Source: Exserohilum rostratum
Taxonomy: Eukaryota; Ascomycota; Dothideomycetes; Pleosporales; Pleosporaceae
Assembly (NCBI GenBank): GCA_026367775.1
Contig: CP111154.1
Coordinates: 2,046,001 to 2,110,000 of the forward strand
Direction: 5' to 3'
Length of the DNA stretch: 64,000 nucleotides
Part shown: positions 24,010 through 35,222 of the stretch, piece after piece
Numbering within the stretch: position 1 is the first letter of the stretch
Layout of the letters: each line of letters starts with the position of its first letter
Program-made: the position numbers and the translations under genes
Notes under the pieces: model-generated
Told to the model about the DNA's origin: nothing
The model's database searches: none
Seen by the model: the letters and a program-made list of their open reading frames with translations, nothing else

Positions 24010-25309
24010 GATTGCGGGTGTATGGGATGGGTTGTGAGGAGTGAGAAGGGGAGGGATAGGGGAGGGCAGAGGAATTGGAGGGCGTCGAGCGTGTGGGTGG
24101 ATGTGGGTATGGGTGTGGGTGGGGAGTCCGCCAAAGAGGCAACAATGAAAAGGTGTTTGTTGTGGAAGCGGTGAGGACGTGCGTTAGAGAAATCACGGCG
24201 GCAACCATCACTGGCTCCAGAGAGCCCCGTCGCGGGTCGCGTTGACGGGAAACGTGACCTGGCGTTTCGCGTTTCGCGTTCTGGTGTCACCAGTCACCGT
24301 CACCGGCATGGTTATCATCACAGACTTGGACAAGCACAAGGCGAATTGCGCCCTGCATCCAACGTGGCTTTGCAGGTCGCGCGCAGACACATGTACCACT
24401 GATGCCGTGTCACACCCCGCCCACGCCGACAGCCTTGTACGTGTACACTGCTAGCGACATTTTAGGTTCAGGCAATTGGCATTAGCCTCGCGAGGCTCAG
24501 GAACATCGCATTCAAGGCCCAACCCAGTGCCTGACGGGACGGAAACCAGGAACCGACATGTATGCCACTGCTGCCAATCGGTCCGGATCGAGTGACAGCT
24601 CCAGAGCCATGTGTTTGCCCGGCAAGGCTCGTGTTCGCTAAAAGAAAAAAGGTCAGCGGACCTCGAGGCAACCCGCACTCAATGGCCTCGGTGCATGAAT
24701 CAGCAGAGTCGTTTGTGGCGGCACCTGGGTGCGATGAGGATCTGCACACTCTGTTGCACGGTACCACTAGAGAAGATGTTGCTAGCCAGGGGTGATTTTG
24801 GCAGAGACAACCAACTTAGAACGGCATCGCTGACAAAGACCATGTTACTAGTATTAGTAGCACATCGTCGATGTTTTGCGGGAGAGCCAGGGTGGGGCGG
24901 CTGACGGCCCTTCTATGTCGCAAGGGAGCAGCCGACACAGATTACATACAGAACCTTTGCCTATCGCAGGAAAATCTCAGGCTCCCAAAGGGGAAAAGGT
25001 CGAGGAGTAAACGTCCTTGCCAATGCGTTCCAGACAAATCTCTCCTCAGCCTACCCAACTTCGAGTCTGGCAGCCCAGCTGGCCCAAGTATCCATCATCT
25101 ACGTTGCGACATCCACCATCTCGAGAACCACTCGTCCCCGGGCCGTCAAACAGACGAATAAAAGATCAGATAGCTAATGTACGTAACCGTCGCTTCCCAC
25201 TTAGTCTATTCCTTCGCGCATCGCTAATCTCGAGCTCAGCATCCGCATCTTACGCCCGTAAGAGATCAATCCTCGTGGTACGGGGTTTGCAGCTGCAGCT
25301 CACCCCATC
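24010..25309. promoter_or_regulatory. Divergent 1.3-kb upstream region of ASF1 and the Zn2Cys6 gene
   Basis: The two genes are transcribed away from this segment, so it holds both promoters. A G/T-rich imperfect repeat (GTGGGT/GTGTGG) at 24090-24125 lies just upstream of the ASF1 start. Overlapping ORFs near 24871-25433 have no recognisable domain and are treated as leader sequence. Confidence 0.5.
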
Positions 25310-28115
25310 ATGTCCAGCACGTCTGTGCCAAGCCAGGACGGGGCCCAACGACCTAGTCAGACACCCACGTCTGGTTCAGCTGAACGAAAGGCGCACCAGC
25401 CGCAGCCGCGTGTTCGTCGCCGAAACCGACTGATCACTTCGTGTCTTGAGTGTCGAAGAAGAAAACTAAAGTGTGACAAAGGCCATCCATGCACACATTG
25501 CACAAAAAACGCTCGATCATGTGTCTTCATCGCCCAAGCACTAGACTCAGATGCCCAGGCAAAGCTCGCCGAGCTCAAGGAACAGATGGGCATGCTCGAG
25601 AGAAGCCTTGAAGAAGGCGTCGCTCGCAAAGCACAGTCCAGCACCACAAGTCCATTTGAATTGTCCGGATTGAGCACGCTCCCTGGTCAGAATCAACAGA
25701 GTGATCAGGAAGATGATGAAGAGACCAAGGACCTTCGACCGACAGGTCTCGACACTGAAGATGCAGCCTACTATGAGCCCGAAGATGATACAAATGACGA
25801 CATGGTCGATCTCGGCTTCCGCATGGGCAAGGTACGCATCACGGAACGTATTGGGGGCCTCGTACGTCCACGGTTCTCGGATGAAGTAAGTCTGCAAAGT
25901 GCCGGGTCAGTCATCTATAATGACATTGTTTTTTAGCTGGCCCAGACCCTGAAACAGCTGCCTCAACGGGAGTCTCATCCTCAGCCGAGTATCGAGGAAG
26001 ATCCAGCTGCCTGGTTAGCACCAACTCAAGACTATGTCGCCCCATCGTCTAATTTTGTACTGGCTTCTGGAGTGGACAATGCATCACTTGCATCTTATTT
26101 GCCAGCACGCTTTGTCGTCGATAAGCTGATCGCCCATTATTGGGTTGCTGTGCATGCTATTTCTCGAGTCGTACATCGTCCTTCGTTCGAGAGACAGTAT
26201 CAAAACTTCTGGATCAGGGTCAACATGGGAATGGAGCCCCGCCCTTCATTCCAGGCCGTTCTCTTTGCAGCCCTGTTAGGCTCGGTTGTCTCTATGAAGG
26301 AGGAAAGAGTGAGTGCTGAATTCCGCGTCGACAAGCAAACGTTGGTGAACAGCTTCCGCGAGGGAACCGAGGCAGCTCTCGCCAAAGCAAACTTTCTGCG
26401 CACTGCAAAGTTAGAAACAGTCCAGGCTTTCGTCATGTATCTGGTATGTCTACCCACTTCCATCCGATCACTAATGAGTAATACGTACTATAAGTCGTTT
26501 TACTTCTGGTTTTTCGCATTTAGTGTAGGTATGGCTTGAGGCTAACTTGCCAACTTCAGATTCCATTGTGCCGCAACGAAGTGTCCCGTGCCCATTCTGC
26601 ACTAACAGGATCATTGATCCGACTTGCTGAATGCATGGGGCTCCATCGCGACCCTACTGCGTACAGTAGCTCTCCCATAGAGTGTCAGGTACGGCGCCTC
26701 GTGTGGTACCAGATCTGCTTCCTGGACCTACGCACTTGTGACGCTGTGGGCCCCCGACCGCAGATCCGTCTGGACGACTACGACACACGCTTCCCTCTTA
26801 ATGTCGATGATGAAGATCTTGACCGCGCCGAACGAGGTGAGCGCGGTGTAGATGTTAGCAAAGACTCCAATCGGTTCACGGACATGACCATAAGTCTTAT
26901 GCGCTTTGAGGGTTACGAGATGCATCGCTTTCTCTGGAGTGAAAGACCAAAACTGGAACGGAAACGCACAGGCGACAAGAGCGGAGTCACTATTACATCG
27001 ATCCTGTCAAGAGTTCAATCGTTTCAAGCAGCTATGGAAAAGAAGTACCTACCAATGCTCAGCAAGACGGAGCCGCTGCATGTCCTAGCTTCAGAGCTTC
27101 ATGGGATCGTCTCAAATCGACTCTACGTTGCCATACTACAGAAGTACATAGCGGGTGCTCGTAACAAGATGCCTGAACGCCTGCGCCAGCTTACCATGAG
27201 TGCTGCGACAATGATCCTGGAACATGGAATGTCCATTGAGCAGCATCCCATTTTATCCTCGTGGGCATGGATTGTTGGTGCTCTCCATCAGCATCATTCT
27301 GCGCTTCTCCTTGTCAACGAAATTTGTGTATCTAATCCAGAACCAGCCATGGAGCAGCGGATTTGGAGATGCTTGGACTACTCTTTCAACCTTCCTCCTG
27401 GGCTTCCCAACATTGAAAAGACGAGGATAGTTTTGGAAGACCTGGTCGGTAAATCAAAGAGATATACCGAAATAAAGAGAATCCGCGCCCCAACGAATAT
27501 GCGAGATGCAGGGCCAGCGCCAGAGCCAAGAACACAAGCTCAACAAGAAGACAAGCATCGGCAGAACAGCGTACCAGCCCCTACGGCCAATGCAGGTCCT
27601 TTCCCCCATAATATAGGCGGAAGATCGACCCCACAACAGCTTGTGCCTTCACCGCGTCAATCAGCCTTGCAACATGCGTCGACGATGGGCCCTAGGAGAG
27701 CTCAATTTCCGGGTGCTATTCCGACCGTGGATTGGGGCACTATCGACCTGCCAGCGTCACTTCCCATATCGCAGCAACAAACCTACAGTGATTTTCACCT
27801 CACAACTCCTGCCCAAAGATATGCATCTGTAGCAGAGCACACCGCTGGCAGCAATGCCAGTAGCCCGAATTCCGCAGTGTACGGCATGACGCCCGGATCG
27901 ACTGGCAGCAACTCCATGGACGCCATCAACGACATTGATTGGGTAAGTTTCTTGTCCTGTTGTCTATGCTCAACACTAACAAAGACTAGAATGATGTTGA
28001 GAGAATGTTTGGTAGTGCAGAGACGGGCGCGGGAAATATGCTCATTCCGCCGTTTACTTTTCCGCAGTTCTCTGGTTCAGATCTGCGATGGCCTGAGCAA
28101 AGTAATATACAGTAA
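25310..28115 (+). CDS. Zn(II)2Cys6 transcription factor with fungal-specific regulatory domain
   Basis: Model exons: 25310-25885, 25937-26443, 26560-27942, 27990-28115; 863 residues. The N-terminal binuclear zinc cluster is complete: Cys 45, 48, 55, 61, 64 and 71 with spacing C-X2-C-X6-C-X5-C-X2-C-X6-C, followed by a short coiled coil (AKLAELKEQMGMLERSLEEG). The middle is a fungal_trans-type domain (ALTGSLIRLAECMGLHRDP; RRLVWYQICFLDL). The last exon ends in an acidic, hydrophobic tail (IDWNDVERMFG ... FSGSDLRWPEQ) typical of activation regions in this subgroup; it is only recovered by splicing out 27943-27989. Such proteins bind CGG-containing promoters; targets cannot be named here. No metabolic cluster lies beside it, so a pathway-specific role is not suggested. 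Confidence 0.88.
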
Positions 28116-29760
28116 TGTCGATGCATGAATGATGAAACGTGATGATGTTGGATCTACTAGTTTCTATCTATGTTAAGAAGATAGTGTAATGATATGTAAT
28201 GATGAGAAGTCACGCTTTGTAAATACTCGCGTTGCACTCCATCTATCACCACGTATTCGTCGATAGGCGCGAAACATTCATGACATGATTCAGTACTGTG
28301 CCTTTCAGCACAAACATACAATTCGTGTAGTATAACATTTCCAACATCTCAATCCATGTTTCCTTCCTTGTCCTCCACTCGTATAGCAAGCCTTCAACAC
28401 ATCCCCATCCTTAACTATGCCATTCCGGTGACTACTCACTACCACTCAAGATCACGACATCCGTAACTCAAGCACCCCTTTCCCCTTCAGCCCCCAGTTA
28501 TCGCAGCCCTTCCTTCCAACTTATCGATCAAAGGCATCTAAAGCGTTGAAGATATCTGGAACATAGTCGTTGCCTCCATATGTGAATGGGATTTGGCATC
28601 TAGCAGGCTTGAACCAAGGGAAAACAATAAGATTCAATAATTAAGGTAGAAAAGGATGGAAGGGTAGTTGCTGCTGCGAGAGTCAAAATAGATTTGGGGG
28701 GCTTGAGAGTGAATGGTGGAGGATAAGAAGTGTACTGTTGTAAGATTGAGCTGTTGGGCTCACAGTTTCTAAATATGATTACGGATAGACATTCAAGTCT
28801 TTTTGGCCTTCTGTTCAATAAAATCATCTTTCCAGGTGCCATATCATTGAATTTATATCCATAGCATGGGCGAAAAGTAGGCCACCACGAAGAAACGAAA
28901 CCCAACCCGCGGAAAACACATCTGTCAAGACGTCACCAACACTACACAGTATGATACTCGACCAGATCACCTGTCAACCGATCAGCCCGATCTAAGGATT
29001 ATGCAGGCGCCGCGGGACGTTGCGTGAAAGGCCCGCCAAGATGGTCAGTGGCGATTCAGAATACCTACCAAGGCCAGAATCTGAAAAAAAAAAAAACGTT
29101 GTCTAGACGCACGATACCCACACTCCTGCCACATATTATGTGTCCACGAGGCAGAAATCCTCTTGAAAGTCTTGGCTTCCAAGATATGACGTTCAGAGTA
29201 TGTTTCCCTCAACATAGCAAGGAGCAAAAGACCATTAGTAGTGTGGTTTTGAAGCTGGTTTAAACATCACGTTGTATAGATTCAAAAGAAGTAGAAAACG
29301 AAGTGTATAATGTTGCTAGTGATTTATTGATACTGTTTGAAAAAGAGAATTGACGAGAATACAAATCGCGATCCAATCAAGATCACATGCGCAACGTCCA
29401 AAAATTGGGTAATTCATTCCTCGTTGGGGAATTGGCGTTAGTCAGAATGACGATGCTGGTTCCTTCGCGCCAAGCACATATACACACACCACACAACCTC
29501 CCAGACTCACATGATAAAAGTATACATAATAATGTGTGTCTCTCCTTCTCGTATGATTATTTATCTTATGTTTTGCTTTCTTGCAACAGCTCCAATTTTT
29601 TAAATTTCTCATACATACGCTGGACTTGGGGATACCCCTGTTTGCGGTTTTTCCCCATGTAGGACACCATCCATCCCTATTCGCCCCCGGACGGAGAAAG
29701 ACAATTTACCCGATAAGACACTTCTGTGCTCTCTGTCTCTCACGCCATACGTAGTAAGCC
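28116..29760. other. Intergenic 1.6 kb, no supported gene
   Basis: This lies between the Zn2Cys6 gene and the antiporter, both plus. It contains an A13 run at 29084-29096 and a pyrimidine-rich leader near 29690-29750 directly before the antiporter ATG. A 101-codon frame on the minus strand near 28600-28905 shows no family features. Confidence 0.45.
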
Positions 29761-31544
29761 ATGCCCGATGTAAACACGAGCGATTTCCACGTCGTGTGCG
29801 GCGTCGTGGGCGTGTTTGCAGTGTGTTTTGCTCTTGTCTCTTATCTCGTAAAAGAGCGATTATTCATTTCCGAGTCTCGTATGTCAAAAAAACCCACACA
29901 CCTTCCGAAAAACCTTCCATATGATTGGAGCTTTTTTGCTTTTTTGCTTCCTCCAAAAAACTGACTCGTGGAACTTCAGTCATTGCTCTGCTCGTGGGTG
30001 TCGTAGCAGGACCGCGCGTAACTAATTTCCTACGGCCCGAGCGTTGGGCTGGCGGCAGCGAGGAAGAGCTGCGCACCACTACGCTAGACTTTACCAGGCT
30101 GGTTCTCACAATCCAGGTTGTACTCACCGGTGTGCAACTGCCGGCTCAGTTTCTCAAACATGCTCACCGACCTGTTGCCGCTATCCTTAGCCTGGGGATG
30201 CTGGGCATGTGGGTCGTCAGTAGCTTCCTCGTGTGGGCCATCTGCGTGGTAGACAACGAGAGAATGCCTTTTCTTCATGCTCTGGCTATCGGCGCTTGCA
30301 TAGCGCCTACGGATCCTGTGCTCGCTGTCACTGTTATCAAGGGGCGATGGGCCGAGCATCATGTTTCTCCTGCTCTTGCGCAGCTGATCCAAGCGGAAAG
30401 TGGAGCAAACGATGGTCTGGGATATCCCTTTCTATTCTTCGCCCTCTACCTCATTCAGTATGTCGGAGGTAACGGAGAGTACACTCAATCAGGTGAAGGT
30501 AGTGCAGGGAAGGCCATGGGCATGTTCTTTGGCGAGACCATTGGCTTCGTTGTGCTGCTGAGCGTAGCCTGGGGCATTGCACTAGGTTATGCATCACGAC
30601 GTGCATTGAGGTTCGCCAATACCCTACGATACGTCGATAAAGAATCCTGCTATGCGTTCAGCGTCATCCTGGCGCTTCTTTTCATTGGGACCTGCGGCAT
30701 GGTAGGCAGCGACGATATCCTTGCCGCTTTCGTAGCCGGCAACGTCTTAACGTGGGACGACTGGTTTCGCCAGAAATCCGAAGGCGATAGCTTCGATCCA
30801 ACCATTGACATGCTGCTCAACTGGGCCATCTTCATCTACTTTGGCGCAGTGTGTCCCTGGCCGCGATTCGCACCATCGATCCACGGTGAGGGAGAATTGG
30901 GTATCGGACCGCTTCCGTTGTGGAGACTTATTTGTCTTGCGATCGCCATTTTGGGACTGAGAAGACTGCCCGTGGTACTAGCACTGTGGAAAGCGAGATT
31001 GCTGCGAGGAAATGTGGAAACGTTCAAGCAAGCGCTCTTCATGGGGTGGTTCGGACCGATTGGTGTGAGTTCGGTCTTCTACCTGCATGTCATGATGGAA
31101 TATCTCGAAAAGCACATTACCAGCCCCGAAGGAGGGTTGAGAGAAGATGTCCAAGTGTTGTATGAGTTGGTAGAGGTATGTGTTTGGTTTGTCATGATTA
31201 GCAGTGTGGTAAGTTATCCCTCTTCTCCTTTCCTTTGCGCTTCTTCTCCTATTAGAAAGTTCGATCGACATTTTGCTAATTTACCGCGTCAGATTGTGCA
31301 TGGTCTATCCATATTTTCATGGCGAATAAACACGTGGTTTACGCACCATACTAAGCTCGGCGAGTCGGTGGAAAGCAAGCACGCTTTCCACTTGCGAGAT
31401 GTCTGGCGGGAAGAGATCGATTACATTAAGCGGGTTCGTAGGATATCGCAGTTGGAAGAACACGAGAGGAGCAAGTGGCTGGAGGAGAATCCGGAACCTA
31501 TGAGACCAGAGCCTACGTTCCGCCGTATCAAGCTTGGTCCTTGA
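29761..31544 (+). CDS. Na+/H+ antiporter (CPA1/NHA type, plasma membrane)
   Basis: Model exons: 29761-29878, 29980-31208, 31293-31544; 532 residues. It is a multi-span cation/proton exchanger of the fungal Nha1/Sod2 group that expels Na+ or K+ and helps set cytosolic pH. About 12 hydrophobic segments can be followed. Signature text includes APTDPVLAVTVIKG, the ion-site pair Asn183-Asp184 in ESGANDGLGYP, and GSDDILAAFVAGN. The C-terminal cytosolic tail is short compared with yeast Nha1 (~985 residues) and closer to Sod2-sized proteins. The first exon supplies transmembrane segment 1 and joins in phase at SESL-IALLVG. The second intron (31209-31292, 84 nt) has GTAAGT and CAG ends but is stop-free and in frame; see findings. 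Confidence 0.88.
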
Positions 31545-32692
31545 ACACGTGGGCTGGTTCTGACGTTGGGGTTGGACTTTGGGTCTCTCTTTTCATAGTG
31601 GTTTTTGTATTCTGTTGACTCAGCTCTTGTTGCTTACTCATAACTATTTCGCTAATACTAATTACCACTGGTCAGCCCGGCCAGTGCAGACATACGCGCA
31701 TTGGATCTCGTCACAGTGCCCTGTAAACCTAACTTACTCATCCAACTTTTCTGAAGAGTCGACCATCATGTATCTCTGAAGGCGGAAGTGGCCATATCAG
31801 TTTCGAAATAACAATTGCAGGCTCAGGGATCGTGGGTATAGTATCTTTTGGTTGATCCTCGGGTCCTTGTTCTGGTGCTTCTTGTCCATCTGTAGGCGTC
31901 GTTTCAGTCCTTCTTTCTTCCTCAACTTCATCACATTCGTTTTGTGGCTTTTCGCAATCATTATGGTCGTTTTCTACCACCAGTAACATAACAGGAGGAT
32001 ATGGTTGGGTTGCCGCGAGGTGCGCTTTTTCGCAGCATTTCCGTAGACAGTTGTGATGGGGTAGTAGAACCATGATTGCGAATGCTTTGATGCTGTTTGA
32101 ACTTGAGTATTTGGATGTTACAGGAGTTATATGTCCTGCAGTGTTAGTAGATTTAAAGTCCATGGTCGATTAATTGACGGTCGTAACAGTGAAGTGCCAT
32201 GGTTGAGTTGGCATGCTGTTGTCAGCTACCAGAATTCACAGCCGTTTGGTGCCATTGCGATTCATATCCAGAGATGGAACCAGCAATCATGGGGAAGGGA
32301 AGTAAACGATGGAATGCCACTCGTCTACAGGAAAAGAATGTTTGTGCTCTTGCAAAGTAGAACGTGATATCGCCTCACCCGCCAAACCTACCGAGACCAG
32401 CATACTGTATGTATCAGTGCGTTCTCATAGGCGCCGTCATTTATCTCTTAGTTGTCTAGATTTACGTAGGTACTCGAACCATGGTCTGCGCAAGCCTGAG
32501 TGGTGGCGGCAGATGCGTGGCGATGCGGCTATCGCTTAACAGGGAAAGTGCCGCCAAGGCTCGCTTGTCTTTGCAGGACCACCAATATTGTCGTCCCCCA
32601 CCACGACATTTCTGTCTCTCACGAACTTCCCACGAAATCCACGGCAGTCATTCTTTGTAACCAGAACCGATTGACTACCTCAAGCACTAGCC
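31545..32692. other. Intergenic region, RPL12 upstream sequence
   Basis: 1.15 kb between the antiporter and RPL12. It includes a weak minus-strand candidate listed separately at 31738-32163. The last ~250 bp must hold the RPL12 promoter; no named element is clear. Confidence 0.4.
31738..32163 (-). CDS. Possible small orphan gene (hypothetical)
   Basis: An ATG-initiated frame of 141 codons, rich in Pro, Glu and Thr in its second half (ERRTETTPTDGQEAPEQGPE). I do not recognise the product. A branch-site-like CTAAC followed by CTGCAG lies inside the first codons (about 32130-32145 on this strand), so the real gene might start in an upstream exon. There is no signal peptide or domain. It may be chance; base usage is not clearly coding. 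Confidence 0.25.
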   Translation of the reverse strand: MDFKSTNTAGHITPVTSKYSSSNSIKAFAIMVLLPHHNCLRKCCEKAHLAATQPYPPVMLLVVENDHNDCEKPQNECDEVEEERRTETTPTDGQEAPEQGPEDQPKDTIPTIPEPAIVISKLIWPLPPSEIHDGRLFRKVG

Positions 32693-33454
32693 ATGCGTGA
32701 GTATCATCCTTCTGGTCGGCTTCAAGCAGGATGATCGGAGACTCTTTGTGGCCAGGACGCTCAATTGAGTGTGCGCCTGGCGACCAGAGAATTCGACATC
32801 TTTAGCAGCCAGGCTTCCCTACAACGCCATGCGCTTACATTCCCAAAGCTCCCAAGTTCGATCCCTCCGAGGTGAAGGTCATTCACCTCCGTGCGACCGG
32901 TGGTGAAGTCGGTGCCTCTTCCGCGCTCGCTCCCAAGATCGGTCCTCTCGGTCTCTCCCCCAAGAGTACGTCTCAAATTTTACGAAAATCGCACAACCGG
33001 AACAGAAGCCTAACAAACCCGCAGAGGTCGGTGAAGATATCGCCAAGGCCACTGGTGACTGGAAGGGTCTCCGTGTCACCGTCAAGTTGACCATCCAAAA
33101 CCGTCAAGCCGCCGTCTCCGTCGTTCCCTCCGCCTCTTCCCTCGTCATCAAGGCCCTCAAGGAGCCTCCCCGAGACCGCAAGAAGGAGAAGAACATCAAG
33201 CACACCAAGAGCATTCCTCTTGATGAGATCATCAACATTGCCCGTACCATGCGCTTCAAGTCCATGGCCAAGGACCTGAAGGGTACCGTCCTTGAGATCC
33301 TCGGAACTGCCTTCAGCACTGGCTGCAAGGTTGACGGCCGCAGCCCCAAGGATGTCTCTGACGACGTCAGGGCTGGCGAGATTGAGAGTAAGTCTGATTC
33401 ACATCGGTTTTGAAAGACATGGTTCGCTAACAAGCTGCAGTTCCCGAGGAGTAA
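32693..33454 (+). CDS. RPL12: Cytosolic ribosomal protein L12 (uL11)
   Basis: Model exons: 32693-32696, 32849-32965, 33025-33387, 33441-33454; 165 residues, the exact family length. uL11 sits at the base of the ribosomal P-stalk and takes part in elongation factor binding. The sequence reads MPPKFDPSEVKVIHLRATGG, then GASSALAPKIGPLGLSPKK, and further on KEPPRDRKKEKNIKHTKS. The first coding exon is only ATGC: the ATG is followed after one base by a GTGAGT donor, and the next exon restores CCT CCC AAG. The last coding exon is 14 nt (IPEE-stop). Introns just after the ATG are common in fungal ribosomal protein genes. Confidence 0.95.
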
Positions 33455-33994
33455 ACGTTTGCACAATGTGCTTGACGATTACGATGAATGACATATGCCA
33501 TAGAGGGTGCTACATAGCTGAATGAGGATCATGTCTCAACCTCAAGGTTCACGCTGTGGAACCGGGGAAGTTTGCACAGCTACGGCGTTTGGGCTGTTTG
33601 ATACCACACTATAAAAGTGACTCTGGCATACGGCAATGATATGAAACTTCTTGTCGTACTTCAACTGACTTCTCTGTGCGACTGTGAAACGTGCCCAAAG
33701 TGTATAAGATCCAGCAATGTGGCTTGTGAATGATCGACATGCCATAAATATCCCGTATGGTTTCAAATAAGCACATCTAACTGAGTCACAACCGTCATCA
33801 CAGGTGACGGCCGGTCCGTTCTGAACTGTATGTGAGCGGATTTTGCTGACATAAACGTGGATCCGAGCTTGTGCTGCACCCTCGGTACATTGCTGGTAAA
33901 CTCCGTGGTCGCGCGTCACCGACAGTTCCGCGAAGTTTGGACCACCAGCGTAGCCGCATGGATATGTCAACATCTCGCAAACCCTCTCCCAGCC
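33455..33994. other. Intergenic, RPL12 3' flank and glycosyltransferase upstream region
   Basis: 540 bp. The glycosyltransferase frame stays open upstream of the chosen start to an ATG at 33857, which would add 46 residues before the membrane anchor. Otherwise nothing recognisable. Confidence 0.45.
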
Positions 33995-35222
33995 ATGCGT
34001 CGGCGGCGATCAGATGAGCTTCCACGGTTTGAGCAGGAGGCTGAATGGCCGTCGTTCCGCGCCCGCCGTCGCTACATATTCTACATTGTCGGCTTCGTAT
34101 TCGCATGCTGGTTGTTTTACCCGACCCATCGCCAAGTACCTAAAACTGGTGACACTCTCGAGATCAATTGGTTAAACTATGCATACAGCGTTTGGGCGAC
34201 TGACAGTGCGTCGCTCTGCCATGCTGTCCTCGTTCTCGACGCGCTCGCTCGCTATGGAAGCAAGGCAGATCGTGTTCTCTTTTACCCGGAGCACTGGGAC
34301 ACGACGGTAGAGAGTTCGAGAGACCGAGACAGTCAGCTCTTGGTTTTGGCCCGCGATGTCTACAAGGCCAAGCTGCATCCCGTTCACCCGCTCCAGGTGG
34401 CAGGTCGTACCCAAGGCATGTGCAGGCCAGATGTATCGATATGGCAAACAAACTAACAGCATGACAGGTCAATGGGTATGGGACGAATCGGTGACCAAGC
34501 TCATGGCCTTTTCGCTCGAGTATTATGACCGAGTCATCGCTTTGGACTCGGATCTTACGCTCCTCGGGTCGCTCGATGAGCTCTTCCTACTCCCTCCAAC
34601 ACCGATCGCCATGTCGCGTGCATACTGGACAGACAGTAAGCCATGGCCGCTCTTTACGAAGCTTATGGTCATTAAGCCCAGTTTGGCCGAGTTGGAAAAG
34701 TTTAAGCGACGAATGGAAGGCGGTGGTGACACAACGTTGGTACAAATGCACCGATACGACATGGAGATTTTGAACGAGCGGTATGAGGACAGTGCATTGG
34801 TGCTACCACAGCGGCCCTACGCGCTTCGCACGGCCGAGTTCCGGCAGCATGACCACTCGGACTACCTAGGAGACGCAGACGAAGAGTGGGACGCCGAAAA
34901 GGTTTACAAAGAGGCGAAAGTGGTTCATTTCAGTGACCACCCATTGCCACCACCGTGGTACATGTGGCCCATTGGCAGCCTTGAAGAGATGCAGCCAGAT
35001 TGCGGAGGTAGCCATGAAGGCACGTGTGCCGAAAGACGGATCTGGAAAAATCTGTACGACGATTTCAGGCACAGGCGCAAGGATGTGTGCAAGTTGTTGA
35101 GTGTGCCTCCTCCCGACTGGGCTTCACTCAAGGAACAGCCACATTACAACACGACGCAGACTGAGAATGTAGCGACTCCGGTGGCCAAAGCTTCTGGCGC
35201 TCCACTTGTTGCGACTGGCTGA
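33995..35222 (+). CDS. GT8-like Golgi glycosyltransferase (GNT1-type)
   Basis: Two exons; exon 2 is 34468-35222. Exon 1 ends either at 34415 (GC donor AAG|GCATGT, 391 residues) or at 34403 (weak donor GTCGTA, 387 residues); both are in phase. The protein is a type II membrane protein: a basic N-terminus (MRRRRSDELPRFE) and one hydrophobic anchor (YIFYIVGFVFACWLFY, residues ~28-45). The catalytic region carries the DXD motif in VIALDSDLTLLGS and the later PYALRTAEF and VVHFSDHPLPPPW blocks seen in fungal GT8/GNT1-like N-acetylglucosaminyltransferases. Likely it modifies glycans in the Golgi; donor and acceptor sugars are not established. The start at 33995 gives a normal short cytosolic tail. 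Confidence 0.8.

Noticed and set aside
25017..25433. 138-codon ORF overlapping the start of the Zn2Cys6 gene
   Set aside because: It overlaps the zinc cluster exon in another frame and has no recognisable content; best explained as leader sequence.
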